This document shows, in pieces, positions 15,219-23,149 of a stretch of DNA of 26,620 bases. Source of the stretch: JADFUS01 sp964600025 (lineage in GTDB: Bacteria > Bacteroidota > Bacteroidia > Bacteroidales > Rikenellaceae). Position numbers and translations under genes: made by a program. A model generated the notes under the pieces. It searched no databases and was not told the origin of the DNA. It worked only from the letters and a program-made list of their open reading frames with translations. The stretch spans positions 1 through 26,620 of the forward strand of contig CAZRHJ010000028.1 of NCBI GenBank assembly GCA_964600025.1, in the 5' to 3' direction. Position 1 is the stretch's first letter. Every line of letters starts with the position of its first letter.

Positions 15219-17618
15219 TTATTTTTTTATTACAGATGCAGGATTACAGGTTGCGGTTTTGTAGCTACGAATTGTTACTACTGTAACAGTTATGAATAGC
15301 ACTACAAATAGAGCTGCTGCAAAAATCCAAATTTTAATAGGCATACGATATGCAAATAAATCTAAATAAGACGATACGGCAAAGTATGCAATAGGAGAGG
15401 CAATCACAAAACAAATTATTATAATTTTGATAAATTTGTTATTGAGCATTTTCAAAATATCTACAACACTTGCTCCGTAGACTTTTCGAGTAGCAATTTC
15501 TACTTGACGGTATTGTGTTTCAAAAAGTACTAAGCCAAATACTCCCATAAGAGCGATAATGATAGACAAAAATGCAAATAATGTAATCAAATCACTAAGT
15601 CTGTCTTCTTTTTGGTAGTTTCCTCCTAATTCTTGCTCAAATGTTTCAATTTCAATTAAATCCGTACGAGTTTTTGCATCAAATTCTTTGATAGTGTTTA
15701 TTACAAATTCGCTTATTTGATTAAATGTAGCCTCAGGTGATTTACGAATATAAATTCTATTTGGCTGGTTCCAAGGTTTTGTTCCGTACACATAAAAGCA
15801 AAATGGACTTACTCCTAATTGAAGTGGTTTGAAATTGAAATCTTTACAAACTCCAACAATATCTGTTTTTCCTGCGTGTCCACCCAGACGATTAGATATA
15901 TCAATCTGATATTCTTTCATTGCTTGTTCGTTTAGAATAAAAGTGCCATTTTCTTTTAGTTCGTCTTGTTCCACAAAATCTCTTCCCTCGGTTATCTCTA
16001 TTTCCATAAATTTCAGAAAATTCCAACTTACTGGGTAAACATCGAAACTTACTTCTCTTTCGTTTACCCTTCTTCCCCAATACATTCTTGCAGGAGCAAT
16101 GAAGCTACCATTACCATAAGCAATATCTTTAATAAGGCTATTTGATTTTAGTTTTTCTGAGAACGCATTTCTACTTTCAGGTTGTTCTATAATGCTCCGA
16201 GGGATTTGTAGAGCTATGATATTACTCTTATTAAATCCCATATCGTAGTTCATAACAAAGTTGTGTTGCCCTTTGATAAACATAGCTACAATAATCAAAA
16301 CAATAGAGATAACAAACTGAAATCCTATCAAGCCATATTTCAAAGTCTTTCCAGAACGACTTGCAGAAAAATTTCCTTTTAGTACGAGAGTGGTAGGGAA
16401 AGATGTTATGTAATATGCTGGGTATATGTTGCACAACAATCCCAATATTCCAGCCATAGCAATAGTAAGTACGCCTATCTGAATATTGTCCAAAAACGCA
16501 ATACTTGTTGATACAGATTTTGCAATATCCCAGCTGCTAAAAATAATAACAAAAACAGCAGAGATAGCCAATGAAATAAAAATTAATATAAGAGCTTCAA
16601 TAATAAAGTTTATACGAATAGAAAAGACCGAGCCTCCAAATATTTTGCGAGTATTAACTGAGCGTATTCTCAGAGGAACTAATGCAAAAAAGAAATTAAT
16701 AAAATTGATAAAAGCAATAATAACAATTAGTATAGCAACAGCAAGTAGGGCATAGCTACTAATCATATTTCCTTTTTTACCGGGATTGCCTTCGTATGAT
16801 TGTGTATCAAAATATGAATCTTTTATATTTAATAATCTTAGACTCATACCGTTTAAATGATTTTCTGCATCTTCTTTTGTCCCACCTGATAATATTATCA
16901 ATTTTTTAACATTATCTTTTCCTTGTGTATATGCTTGTGTATAAAAATCTTCGATATTTGCTTTTTCGTGCAATTTGACAAAATAATTATATGATGCTTT
17001 ATTCCAAGAATTTATATCTTCGTTTCCTAAATTAAAAAATATATCTATATTATACCAGTCACTATTTTTTGTTAATTTCGAATTAAAAATAATTCCGATA
17101 GTATGTTCTTTTGAGCGACCAATGAATTTTATCACATCTCCAATTTGTAAACTATGTTTTTTTGCAATTTTATCTGTAATTGCAAGTCCGTTTGGTTCTC
17201 CAAATCTCTCTTTGCTCCCAGATTTTATCTCAAAACCAAGAATATCAAGCATTTCTACTGTTATCATACTTGAACGAGATTCAAATTCTTTTTTATCACT
17301 TGTTTCAAAAAGATTTTTTATCCCTCGATTGAATCCTGCTTCGCAACCAAAAGTTTCAACACTCGGATTGTTTTCAAGAAACGTAGTTGCAAGTGGGCGA
17401 CTCATATATGCAATGTATTTATTTCCATTGTTGTATATTGTCTCAAATCCATAAATGTTTTTAGCATTTGGAATAGATTTGTTGAAAGATAAGTCGTAAT
17501 TAACTTGAATCATTATGACATAAAAACAAGCAAATGCAACAGCAAGACCAATGATATTCAATAGACTTGATGCTTTTGAATTGCGTAAAGTTGTTGAGAA
17601 ATTTCTAAATGTTATCAT
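15219..17618 (-). CDS. FtsX-type ABC transporter permease, copy 1
   Basis: A 799-residue inner-membrane subunit of a MacB-like exporter, in the long Bacteroidota form with two FtsX units in one chain. The N-terminal helix (SLLNIIGLAVAFACFYVIMIQV, near residues 17-38, shown here only in part) is followed by a periplasmic MacB-PCD-like domain to about residue 280. Then come three FtsX helices (about 285-410), a further helix near 428, a second periplasmic domain (about 450-660) and a final FtsX helix set (about 675-790). It moves conformational change to the periplasm with the adaptor encoded upstream. It is identical to copy 2 except for about 31 replacements and four extra residues within roughly residues 138-265, all in the first periplasmic domain. 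It directly precedes the ATPase gene and follows an adaptor-gene remnant. Confidence 0.92.
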   Translation of the reverse strand: MITFRNFSTTLRNSKASSLLNIIGLAVAFACFYVIMIQVNYDLSFNKSIPNAKNIYGFETIYNNGNKYIAYMSRPLATTFLENNPSVETFGCEAGFNRGIKNLFETSDKKEFESRSSMITVEMLDILGFEIKSGSKERFGEPNGLAITDKIAKKHSLQIGDVIKFIGRSKEHTIGIIFNSKLTKNSDWYNIDIFFNLGNEDINSWNKASYNYFVKLHEKANIEDFYTQAYTQGKDNVKKLIILSGGTKEDAENHLNGMSLRLLNIKDSYFDTQSYEGNPGKKGNMISSYALLAVAILIVIIAFINFINFFFALVPLRIRSVNTRKIFGGSVFSIRINFIIEALILIFISLAISAVFVIIFSSWDIAKSVSTSIAFLDNIQIGVLTIAMAGILGLLCNIYPAYYITSFPTTLVLKGNFSASRSGKTLKYGLIGFQFVISIVLIIVAMFIKGQHNFVMNYDMGFNKSNIIALQIPRSIIEQPESRNAFSEKLKSNSLIKDIAYGNGSFIAPARMYWGRRVNEREVSFDVYPVSWNFLKFMEIEITEGRDFVEQDELKENGTFILNEQAMKEYQIDISNRLGGHAGKTDIVGVCKDFNFKPLQLGVSPFCFYVYGTKPWNQPNRIYIRKSPEATFNQISEFVINTIKEFDAKTRTDLIEIETFEQELGGNYQKEDRLSDLITLFAFLSIIIALMGVFGLVLFETQYRQVEIATRKVYGASVVDILKMLNNKFIKIIIICFVIASPIAYFAVSSYLDLFAYRMPIKIWIFAAALFVVLFITVTVVTIRSYKTATCNPASVIKK
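16823..17206 (-). other. Divergent block of permease copy 1
   Basis: All amino-acid differences between the two permease copies fall here and in the matching block 19506-19877. The block encodes about 128 residues of the first periplasmic domain. Within it, stretches such as the one encoding IIFNSKLTKNSDWYNID keep only silent changes, while flanking loops are heavily replaced (for example FIGRSKEHT against HIGSTQEFT). Copy 1 is 12 bases longer. Confidence 0.9.
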
Positions 17619-17629
17619 AACTGTTTTTA

Positions 17630-17849
17630 TTATTTTGTTAAAACTAATACTTCGTTATCTCCGTATCTGTCATAAGAAGAAGTGATTACTTTTTCTCCTT
17701 GTTCCAAACCCTCAATCACTTCGTAGTATTGTGGATTTTGACGACCAATTTTGATTTGGCGTTTGTAGGCTTTTGAACCACTTTCGTCAATTACAAAAAT
17801 CCAATTTCCGCCAGTAGATTGATAGAACAAACCACGTGGAATGATTATG
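17630..17849 (-). pseudogene. 3' remnant of the adaptor (membrane fusion protein) gene
   Basis: The last 73 codons of the adaptor gene, matching 20301-20520 base for base by eye, including the stop codon. The coding sequence is cut at IIIPRG, where the full gene continues upstream into its barrel domain; here it runs into repeat DNA instead. No credible start exists: a reading frame can be opened only from a TTG in the repeat. It would give a piece of the C-terminal membrane-proximal domain without the coiled-coil hairpin, lipoyl or anchor parts, so it is almost certainly non-functional. It is a by-product of the tandem duplication, and it probably still carries read-through transcription and a translation stop just before permease copy 1. 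Confidence 0.93.
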
Positions 17850-17894
17850 AGCATCGGCGAAATAGACAAGTTTCGTTTTTAGCGGACAATACTC
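17850..17894 (-). repeat. Dispersed repeat fragment at the duplication junction, copy E
   Basis: These 45 bp join the two duplication copies. On the minus strand they read as the outer end of the repeat (GTCCGCTAAAAACGAAAC) and stop at CGCCGATGCT, missing nine internal bases (CTCGCCTAT) found in copies A-D. At the break the repeat and the adaptor gene share TTATG: full repeats continue with TTATGAGCATCGG on this strand, and the intact adaptor gene has TTATGCTATTTG at 20516. Confidence 0.9.
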
Positions 17895-17901
17895 TTTTTA
17901 T

Positions 17902-20289
17902 TTATTTTTTTATTACAGATGCTGGATTACAGGTTGCGGTTTTGTAGCTACGAATTGTTACTACTGTAACAGTTATGAATAGCACTACAAATAGAGCTGC
18001 TGCAAAAATCCAAATTTTAATAGGCATACGATATGCAAATAAATCTAAATAAGACGATACGGCAAAGTATGCAATAGGAGAGGCAATCACAAAACAAATT
18101 ATTATAATTTTGATAAATTTGTTATTGAGCATTTTCAAAATATCTACAACACTTGCTCCGTAGACTTTTCGAGTAGCAATTTCTACTTGACGGTATTGTG
18201 TTTCAAAAAGTACTAAGCCAAATACTCCCATAAGAGCGATAATGATAGACAAAAATGCAAATAATGTAATCAAATCACTAAGTCTGTCTTCTTTTTGGTA
18301 GTTTCCTCCTAATTCTTGCTCAAATGTTTCAATTTCAATTAAATCCGTACGAGTTTTTGCATCAAATTCTTTGATAGTGTTTATTACAAATTCGCTTATT
18401 TGATTAAATGTAGCCTCAGGTGATTTACGAATATAAATTCTATTTGGCTGGTTCCAAGGTTTTGTTCCGTACACATAAAAGCAAAATGGACTTACTCCTA
18501 ATTGAAGTGGTTTGAAATTGAAATCTTTACAAACTCCAACAATATCTGTTTTTCCTGCGTGTCCACCCAGACGATTAGATATATCAATCTGATATTCTTT
18601 CATTGCTTGTTCGTTTAGAATAAAAGTGCCATTTTCTTTTAGTTCGTCTTGTTCCACAAAATCTCTTCCCTCGGTTATCTCTATTTCCATAAATTTCAGA
18701 AAATTCCAACTTACTGGGTAAACATCGAAACTTACTTCTCTTTCGTTTACCCTTCTTCCCCAATACATTCTTGCAGGAGCAATGAAGCTACCATTACCAT
18801 AAGCAATATCTTTAATAAGGCTATTTGATTTTAGTTTTTCTGAGAACGCATTTCTACTTTCAGGTTGTTCTATAATGCTCCGAGGGATTTGTAGAGCTAT
18901 GATATTACTCTTATTAAATCCCATATCGTAGTTCATAACAAAGTTGTGTTGCCCTTTGATAAACATAGCTACAATAATCAAAACAATAGAGATAACAAAC
19001 TGAAATCCTATCAAGCCATATTTCAAAGTCTTTCCAGAACGACTTGCAGAAAAATTTCCTTTTAGTACGAGAGTGGTAGGGAAAGATGTTATGTAATATG
19101 CTGGGTATATGTTGCACAACAATCCCAATATTCCAGCCATAGCAATAGTAAGTACGCCTATCTGAATATTGTCCAAAAACGCAATACTTGTTGATACAGA
19201 TTTTGCAATATCCCAGCTGCTAAAAATAATAACAAAAACAGCAGAGATAGCCAATGAAATAAAAATTAATATAAGAGCTTCAATAATAAAGTTTATACGA
19301 ATAGAAAAGACCGAGCCTCCAAATATTTTGCGAGTATTAACTGAGCGTATTCTCAGAGGAACTAATGCAAAAAAGAAATTAATAAAATTGATAAAAGCAA
19401 TAATAACAATTAGTATAGCAACAGCAAGTAGGGCATAGCTACTAATCATATTTCCTTTTTTACCGGGATTGCCTTCGTATGATTGTGTATCAAAATATGA
19501 ATCTTCTATATTTAATAATCTTAGATTCATACCGCTTAAACTCCTTTCGGCATCTTCTTTTGTACCGCCTGTTGATATCACAATTTTTTTAAAGCTATCT
19601 TTTGCTTGTGTATAAAAATCCTCAATATTTGTTTTTTCGTGTAATTTGACAAAATAATTATATGATGATTCGCTCCAAGCATTTATGTTTGTGTCTCCTA
19701 TATTATGAAATAAATCTATATTATACCAATCACTATTTTTTGTTAATTTGGAATTAAAAATAATTCCGATAGTAAATTCTTGTGTGCTACCAATGTGCTT
19801 TATCACATCTCCAATTTGTAAACTATGTTTTTTTGCAATTTTATCTGAAATTGCAAGTCCGTTTGGTTCTACAAATTTCTCTTTGCTCCCAGATTTTATC
19901 TCAAAACCAAGAATATCAAGCATTTCTACTGTTATCATACTTGAACGAGATTCAAATTCTTTTTTATCACTTGTTTCAAAAAGATTTTTTATCCCTCGAT
20001 TGAATCCTGCTTCGCAACCAAAAGTTTCAACACTCGGATTGTTTTCAAGAAACGTAGTTGCAAGTGGGCGACTCATATATGCAATGTATTTATTTCCATT
20101 GTTGTATATTGTCTCAAATCCATAAATGTTTTTAGCATTTGGAATAGATTTGTTGAAAGATAAGTCGTAATTAACTTGAATCATTATGACATAAAAACAA
20201 GCAAATGCAACAGCAAGACCAATGATATTCAATAGACTTGATGCTTTTGAATTGCGTAAAGTTGTTGAGAAATTTCTAAATGTTATCAT
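17902..20289 (-). CDS. FtsX-type ABC transporter permease, copy 2
   Basis: A 795-residue paralogue of the 799-residue permease at 15219-17618, with the same architecture: N-terminal helix, periplasmic MacB-PCD-like domain, FtsX helices, second periplasmic domain and closing FtsX helices. Residues 1 to about 137 and from about 262 to the end are identical to copy 1. The intervening periplasmic stretch differs in sequence and lacks four residues (YTQG in copy 1). It follows the intact adaptor gene by 11 bases, the original operon spacing. With one ATPase gene for two permeases, the cell could assemble two homodimeric exporters or a mixed one; that is inference. Transport direction is outward, as for MacB relatives. 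The substrate is unknown. Confidence 0.92.
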   Translation of the reverse strand: MITFRNFSTTLRNSKASSLLNIIGLAVAFACFYVIMIQVNYDLSFNKSIPNAKNIYGFETIYNNGNKYIAYMSRPLATTFLENNPSVETFGCEAGFNRGIKNLFETSDKKEFESRSSMITVEMLDILGFEIKSGSKEKFVEPNGLAISDKIAKKHSLQIGDVIKHIGSTQEFTIGIIFNSKLTKNSDWYNIDLFHNIGDTNINAWSESSYNYFVKLHEKTNIEDFYTQAKDSFKKIVISTGGTKEDAERSLSGMNLRLLNIEDSYFDTQSYEGNPGKKGNMISSYALLAVAILIVIIAFINFINFFFALVPLRIRSVNTRKIFGGSVFSIRINFIIEALILIFISLAISAVFVIIFSSWDIAKSVSTSIAFLDNIQIGVLTIAMAGILGLLCNIYPAYYITSFPTTLVLKGNFSASRSGKTLKYGLIGFQFVISIVLIIVAMFIKGQHNFVMNYDMGFNKSNIIALQIPRSIIEQPESRNAFSEKLKSNSLIKDIAYGNGSFIAPARMYWGRRVNEREVSFDVYPVSWNFLKFMEIEITEGRDFVEQDELKENGTFILNEQAMKEYQIDISNRLGGHAGKTDIVGVCKDFNFKPLQLGVSPFCFYVYGTKPWNQPNRIYIRKSPEATFNQISEFVINTIKEFDAKTRTDLIEIETFEQELGGNYQKEDRLSDLITLFAFLSIIIALMGVFGLVLFETQYRQVEIATRKVYGASVVDILKMLNNKFIKIIIICFVIASPIAYFAVSSYLDLFAYRMPIKIWIFAAALFVVLFITVTVVTIRSYKTATCNPASVIKK
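19506..19877 (-). other. Divergent block of permease copy 2
   Basis: Counterpart of 16823-17206, 12 bases shorter. To the left no differences are seen back to 17923, and to the right none up to 20520, so the edges of divergence are sharp on both sides. Confidence 0.9.
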
Positions 20290-20300
20290 AACTGTTTTTA

Positions 20301-21563
20301 TTATTTTGTTAAAACTAATACTTCGTTATCTCCGTATCTGTCATAAGAAGAAGTGATTACTTTTTCTCCTTGTTCCAAACCCTCAATCACTTCGTAGTAT
20401 TGTGGATTTTGACGACCAATTTTGATTTGGCGTTTGTAGGCTTTTGAACCACTTTCGTCAATTACAAAAATCCAATTTCCGCCAGTAGATTGATAGAACA
20501 AACCACGTGGAATGATTATGCTATTTGTGGGCTGACCTAATTGTAGATTTAGGTAATAGGTCTGACCTGCACGAATGTTATCTGGTCGCTCGTTTACAAA
20601 TTTAAAATCGGCTTTGAATTGTCCGTTACGAACTTCGGGGTAGACTTTGCGTAACACCGTTTCAAAAGTATTGTCTTGACGCTCAAAACTTGCTTCGAGT
20701 CCCGAATTTACTTTATCTATATAATGCTCGTCTATTTGAGCCTCTATTTTGTAGTTTGAAAGGTCGTTTATTTGACCTATTTTTTGTCCCATAGCCACAG
20801 ATTGTCCCAAAACTATATCCAACAAACCAAGCTCTCCGTCAATAGTAGATTTAATATTTAGGTTATCTACTCTTTGGCGTATTAAAGTCATATTCTTACG
20901 CATATTTTCCAAACTCTCTTCCATTTGTAGCACCTGAACTGAACGATAAATACTATCTTGTTTTTGACGCTCAATTACCAAAATCTTTTTGTTTTGTGCC
21001 AACTCGTATTCTTCTTTGGCTTGTATCCAGTCTTCTTTTGCAATTAGTTTTTCTTTATAAAGTTTATCTCTTTGCTCAAAAGCTCTTAGTTTGCGTTCTA
21101 CATCAAGATTTAATTGTAGCAACTCTTGTTTCAAACGTAATCTTTCTTGTTCCATAGTAACCTGAGTGTTACGCAAAAAGTTTTGTTTCTCGGCTAATTG
21201 TGCTTCGCTATCCAGTATAGATAGATTTAGAGTATTGTTACTCAAAACCACAAGTATATCTCCTTTTTTGACGCTTGTGCCTTCTTCTACGACCAATTTC
21301 TCTACAATACCTCCCTCCAAAGGGCTTACCTGTACGGTAGTTATTGGCTGAACTTGACCTGTAACTCTCACATAATCACTAAACTCGCCTTGCCTAACTT
21401 GTGATATAGTGATTGTTCTGCCATCTACTCTTAGTGTTGCAGAATTATCTCGCAATAGTAACCACGCAATAAATACTATTACAATTAGACCTCCTAAATA
21501 AGGTAGGTTTTTTCTTCTCAAAATAGCTTTGTAGCCTTTGGGTTGTTCAATTTTAATGTCCAT
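20301..21563 (-). CDS. Periplasmic adaptor subunit (HlyD/MacA-like membrane fusion protein)
   Basis: A 420-residue adaptor that links an inner-membrane ABC exporter to an outer-membrane channel. It has a basic N-terminus and a single anchoring helix (YLGGLIVIVFIAWLLL, about residues 22-37). A half-lipoyl motif follows (VQVSPLEGGIVEKLVVEEG, near residues 82-100, then VKKGDILVVL). A long coiled-coil hairpin spans roughly residues 115-235, and the second lipoyl half then restarts (NLNIKSTIDGELGL). The barrel and membrane-proximal domains form the C-terminus (IIIPRGLFYQSTGGNWIFV). It is the first gene of the operon: the permease follows after 11 bases, and a sigma-54 -24 box lies about 55 bases before its ATG. 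No TolC-like channel gene is present in the window, so one must be encoded elsewhere. Its last 73 codons are duplicated at 17630. Confidence 0.94.
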   Translation of the reverse strand: MDIKIEQPKGYKAILRRKNLPYLGGLIVIVFIAWLLLRDNSATLRVDGRTITISQVRQGEFSDYVRVTGQVQPITTVQVSPLEGGIVEKLVVEEGTSVKKGDILVVLSNNTLNLSILDSEAQLAEKQNFLRNTQVTMEQERLRLKQELLQLNLDVERKLRAFEQRDKLYKEKLIAKEDWIQAKEEYELAQNKKILVIERQKQDSIYRSVQVLQMEESLENMRKNMTLIRQRVDNLNIKSTIDGELGLLDIVLGQSVAMGQKIGQINDLSNYKIEAQIDEHYIDKVNSGLEASFERQDNTFETVLRKVYPEVRNGQFKADFKFVNERPDNIRAGQTYYLNLQLGQPTNSIIIPRGLFYQSTGGNWIFVIDESGSKAYKRQIKIGRQNPQYYEVIEGLEQGEKVITSSYDRYGDNEVLVLTK

Positions 21564-21607
21564 TTCTTTATATTTTTTGTTTTTTTATTCTTTTGTAGCT
21601 AAAATAT

Positions 21608-21623
21608 TACATATTACGTGCCA
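21608..21623 (-). promoter_or_regulatory. Sigma-54 promoter of the ABC export operon
   Basis: On the minus strand TGGCACG (21623-21617) is a perfect -24 box. At the correct spacing of four bases it is followed by ATGTA (21612-21608), an imperfect match to the TTGCA -12 box (GT in place of GC). Transcription would start near 21598, about 35 bases before the adaptor ATG. The adjacent gene encodes a sigma-54 activator. Confidence 0.65.
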
Positions 21624-21688
21624 AACTATGTATATTGTTGATAATCAATAATATGATATTTTTAGCAAAAACCAAAAGTGTATGATTT

Positions 21689-21706
21689 TTTTACACACGT
21701 GTAAAA
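21689..21706. promoter_or_regulatory. Palindromic operator, probable upstream activator site
   Basis: TTTTACACACGTGTAAAA is a perfect inverted repeat (8-bp arms, 2-base centre). It is centred about 100 bases upstream of the predicted sigma-54 start site, the usual distance for an NtrC-type enhancer, and about 75 bases before the regulator gene. A related half-site (AAAAGTGTA, 21674-21682) lies next to it. That the neighbouring regulator binds here is inference. Confidence 0.55.
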
Positions 21707-21772
21707 TTTTTATTCACTTTCTGCAAAATATTAATTTTAAATCTTAACTTAGCAAAAAATAATGTTATAGTA

Positions 21773-23149
21773 ATGAAAAAACAAGGCACTGTGTTGGTTG
21801 TAGATGACAATGTTTCGATTTTGTCGGCATTGGATATTCTGCTTAGTAGATATTTTGAAAAAGTTATTACAAAATCCTCTCCAAATTCAATAGATATTAT
21901 CCTTAAAGAACATAGCATAGATGTTATTTTGTTGGATATGAATTTTAGTGCCAAAATAAATACTGGTAATGAGGGATTGTTTTGGTTAGACAAAATCAAA
22001 AAGAAAAATCCAGATATACAAGTTGTAGTTTTTACTGCTTATGCAGATATAGATTTGGCAGTAGATGCTATCAAGCGTGGAGCAAGTGATTTTGTGGTAA
22101 AGCCTTGGGATAACGACAAACTTATTGCAGCCTTACAAAATGCTTACAACCTTCGTCGCTCAAAACGTGAAGTCAAACAGTTGATAGAAATTAAAAATGA
22201 ACTACTGGGCGATAAACGTATGTATTGGGGGCAAAGCAAACTGATGAAACACCTCCAAAAAACAATTAACAAAGTGTCTGCTACCGATGCAAATATATTG
22301 ATTACTGGCGAAAACGGTACGGGCAAAGAAATGCTTGCTAAGGAAATTCATCTGCTTTCGCAGCGTAGTAATGAATTGATGATAACGGTTGATATGGGGG
22401 CTATTACCGAAACTTTGTTTGAGAGCGAATTGTTTGGCCACGTGAAAGGGGCATTTACTGATGCACACGCCGATAGAGCTGGTAAGTTTGAGGTAGCAAA
22501 CGGAGGTACGTTGTTTTTGGACGAGATAGCAAATTTGCCTTACCATCTTCAAGCAAAACTTCTGACTGCTATCCAGAGCAAACGTATTGTTAGGGTAGGG
22601 AGCAATGTGCCAATAGATATAGATGTGAGATTGATTTGTGCAACAAACCGAAATTTGGAAGAAATGGTAGAAAATGGAACTTTTCGTGAGGATTTGTTCT
22701 ATCGTATAAACACTATCCAAACACAGTTGCCATCACTTCGTGAACGTAAAGAAGATATTATTCCTCTTTCGGAAATGTTTTTGCGTGAATATTCCGACAA
22801 GTACAACAAAAGAATTATTGGGATAGAGCTAAAAGCTCGTGAGGCACTTTTGGAATATGCTTGGCAGGGAAATATTCGAGAATTGCAACATACAATCGAA
22901 AAAGCTGTGATTATGTGCGATAGCTCCGAGATTGATATGGGTGCATTGTTGCTCAAACGTTCAAAAGACAAGTCTGTATGTGATAGCGAGGCAACCACTT
23001 TGGAGGAATTGGAACGACGTACAATCTCTTCGTCAATGTTGCGTAACGAAGGAAATATGTCTGTTGTAGCACAAGAACTTGGGGTTACTCGCCAAACTCT
23101 CTACAATAAAATCAAAAATACGGATTATGAAACGCTACAATCCATTTAA
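21773..23149 (+). CDS. Sigma-54-dependent response regulator (NtrC/AtoC type)
   Basis: A 458-residue cytosolic activator with three domains. The receiver (1 to about 125) has acidic residues DD at 11-12, the phospho-acceptor Asp55 in LLDMNF, Thr in FTAYAD and Lys in VKPWD. The AAA+ domain has Walker A GENGTGKE (179-186), the sigma-54 contact loop GAFTDA (226-231; family GAFTGA, with Asp for Gly), Walker B TLFLDE and the arginine-finger region FREDLFYRIN. The C-terminus is a Fis-type helix-turn-helix (SVVAQELGVTRQTLYNKIK). It is co-transcribed with the kinase gene, whose ATG lies 23 bases inside this gene. A -7-like box (TAACTTAG, 21745-21752) precedes it. The divergent sigma-54 promoter and palindrome mark the ABC operon as its probable target. 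Confidence 0.95.
   Translation: MKKQGTVLVVDDNVSILSALDILLSRYFEKVITKSSPNSIDIILKEHSIDVILLDMNFSAKINTGNEGLFWLDKIKKKNPDIQVVVFTAYADIDLAVDAIKRGASDFVVKPWDNDKLIAALQNAYNLRRSKREVKQLIEIKNELLGDKRMYWGQSKLMKHLQKTINKVSATDANILITGENGTGKEMLAKEIHLLSQRSNELMITVDMGAITETLFESELFGHVKGAFTDAHADRAGKFEVANGGTLFLDEIANLPYHLQAKLLTAIQSKRIVRVGSNVPIDIDVRLICATNRNLEEMVENGTFREDLFYRINTIQTQLPSLRERKEDIIPLSEMFLREYSDKYNKRIIGIELKAREALLEYAWQGNIRELQHTIEKAVIMCDSSEIDMGALLLKRSKDKSVCDSEATTLEELERRTISSSMLRNEGNMSVVAQELGVTRQTLYNKIKNTDYETLQSI

Larger units (their letters stand above)
15212..17849 (-). repeat. Tandem duplication, copy 1 (permease plus 3' end of adaptor gene)
   Basis: This 2638-bp unit matches 17895-20520 base for base by eye except at 15240 (a silent A/T difference) and in the block 16823-17206. 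The left edge lies in the gap before the ATPase gene. The right edge is inside the adaptor coding sequence, directly after TTATG. The offset changes from 2683 to 2671 bases across the block because of a 12-base indel. Confidence 0.95.
17895..20520 (-). repeat. Tandem duplication, copy 2
   Basis: A 2626-bp unit containing permease copy 2 and the 3' end of the intact adaptor gene; partner of 15212-17849. This copy is continuous with the full adaptor gene, so it keeps the ancestral upstream junction. Confidence 0.95.

Noticed and set aside
17630..17869. A 79-residue reading frame as a separate small gene
   Set aside because: It is the end of the adaptor gene copied by the duplication. Its only start is a TTG inside repeat DNA, and it lacks all functional parts except the C-terminal domain.
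21700..21772. A sigma-54 promoter in front of the regulator gene
   Set aside because: A TGCAAA resembles a -12 box, but there is no GG at the required distance upstream; a degenerate TAnnTTTG-like box is the better candidate.
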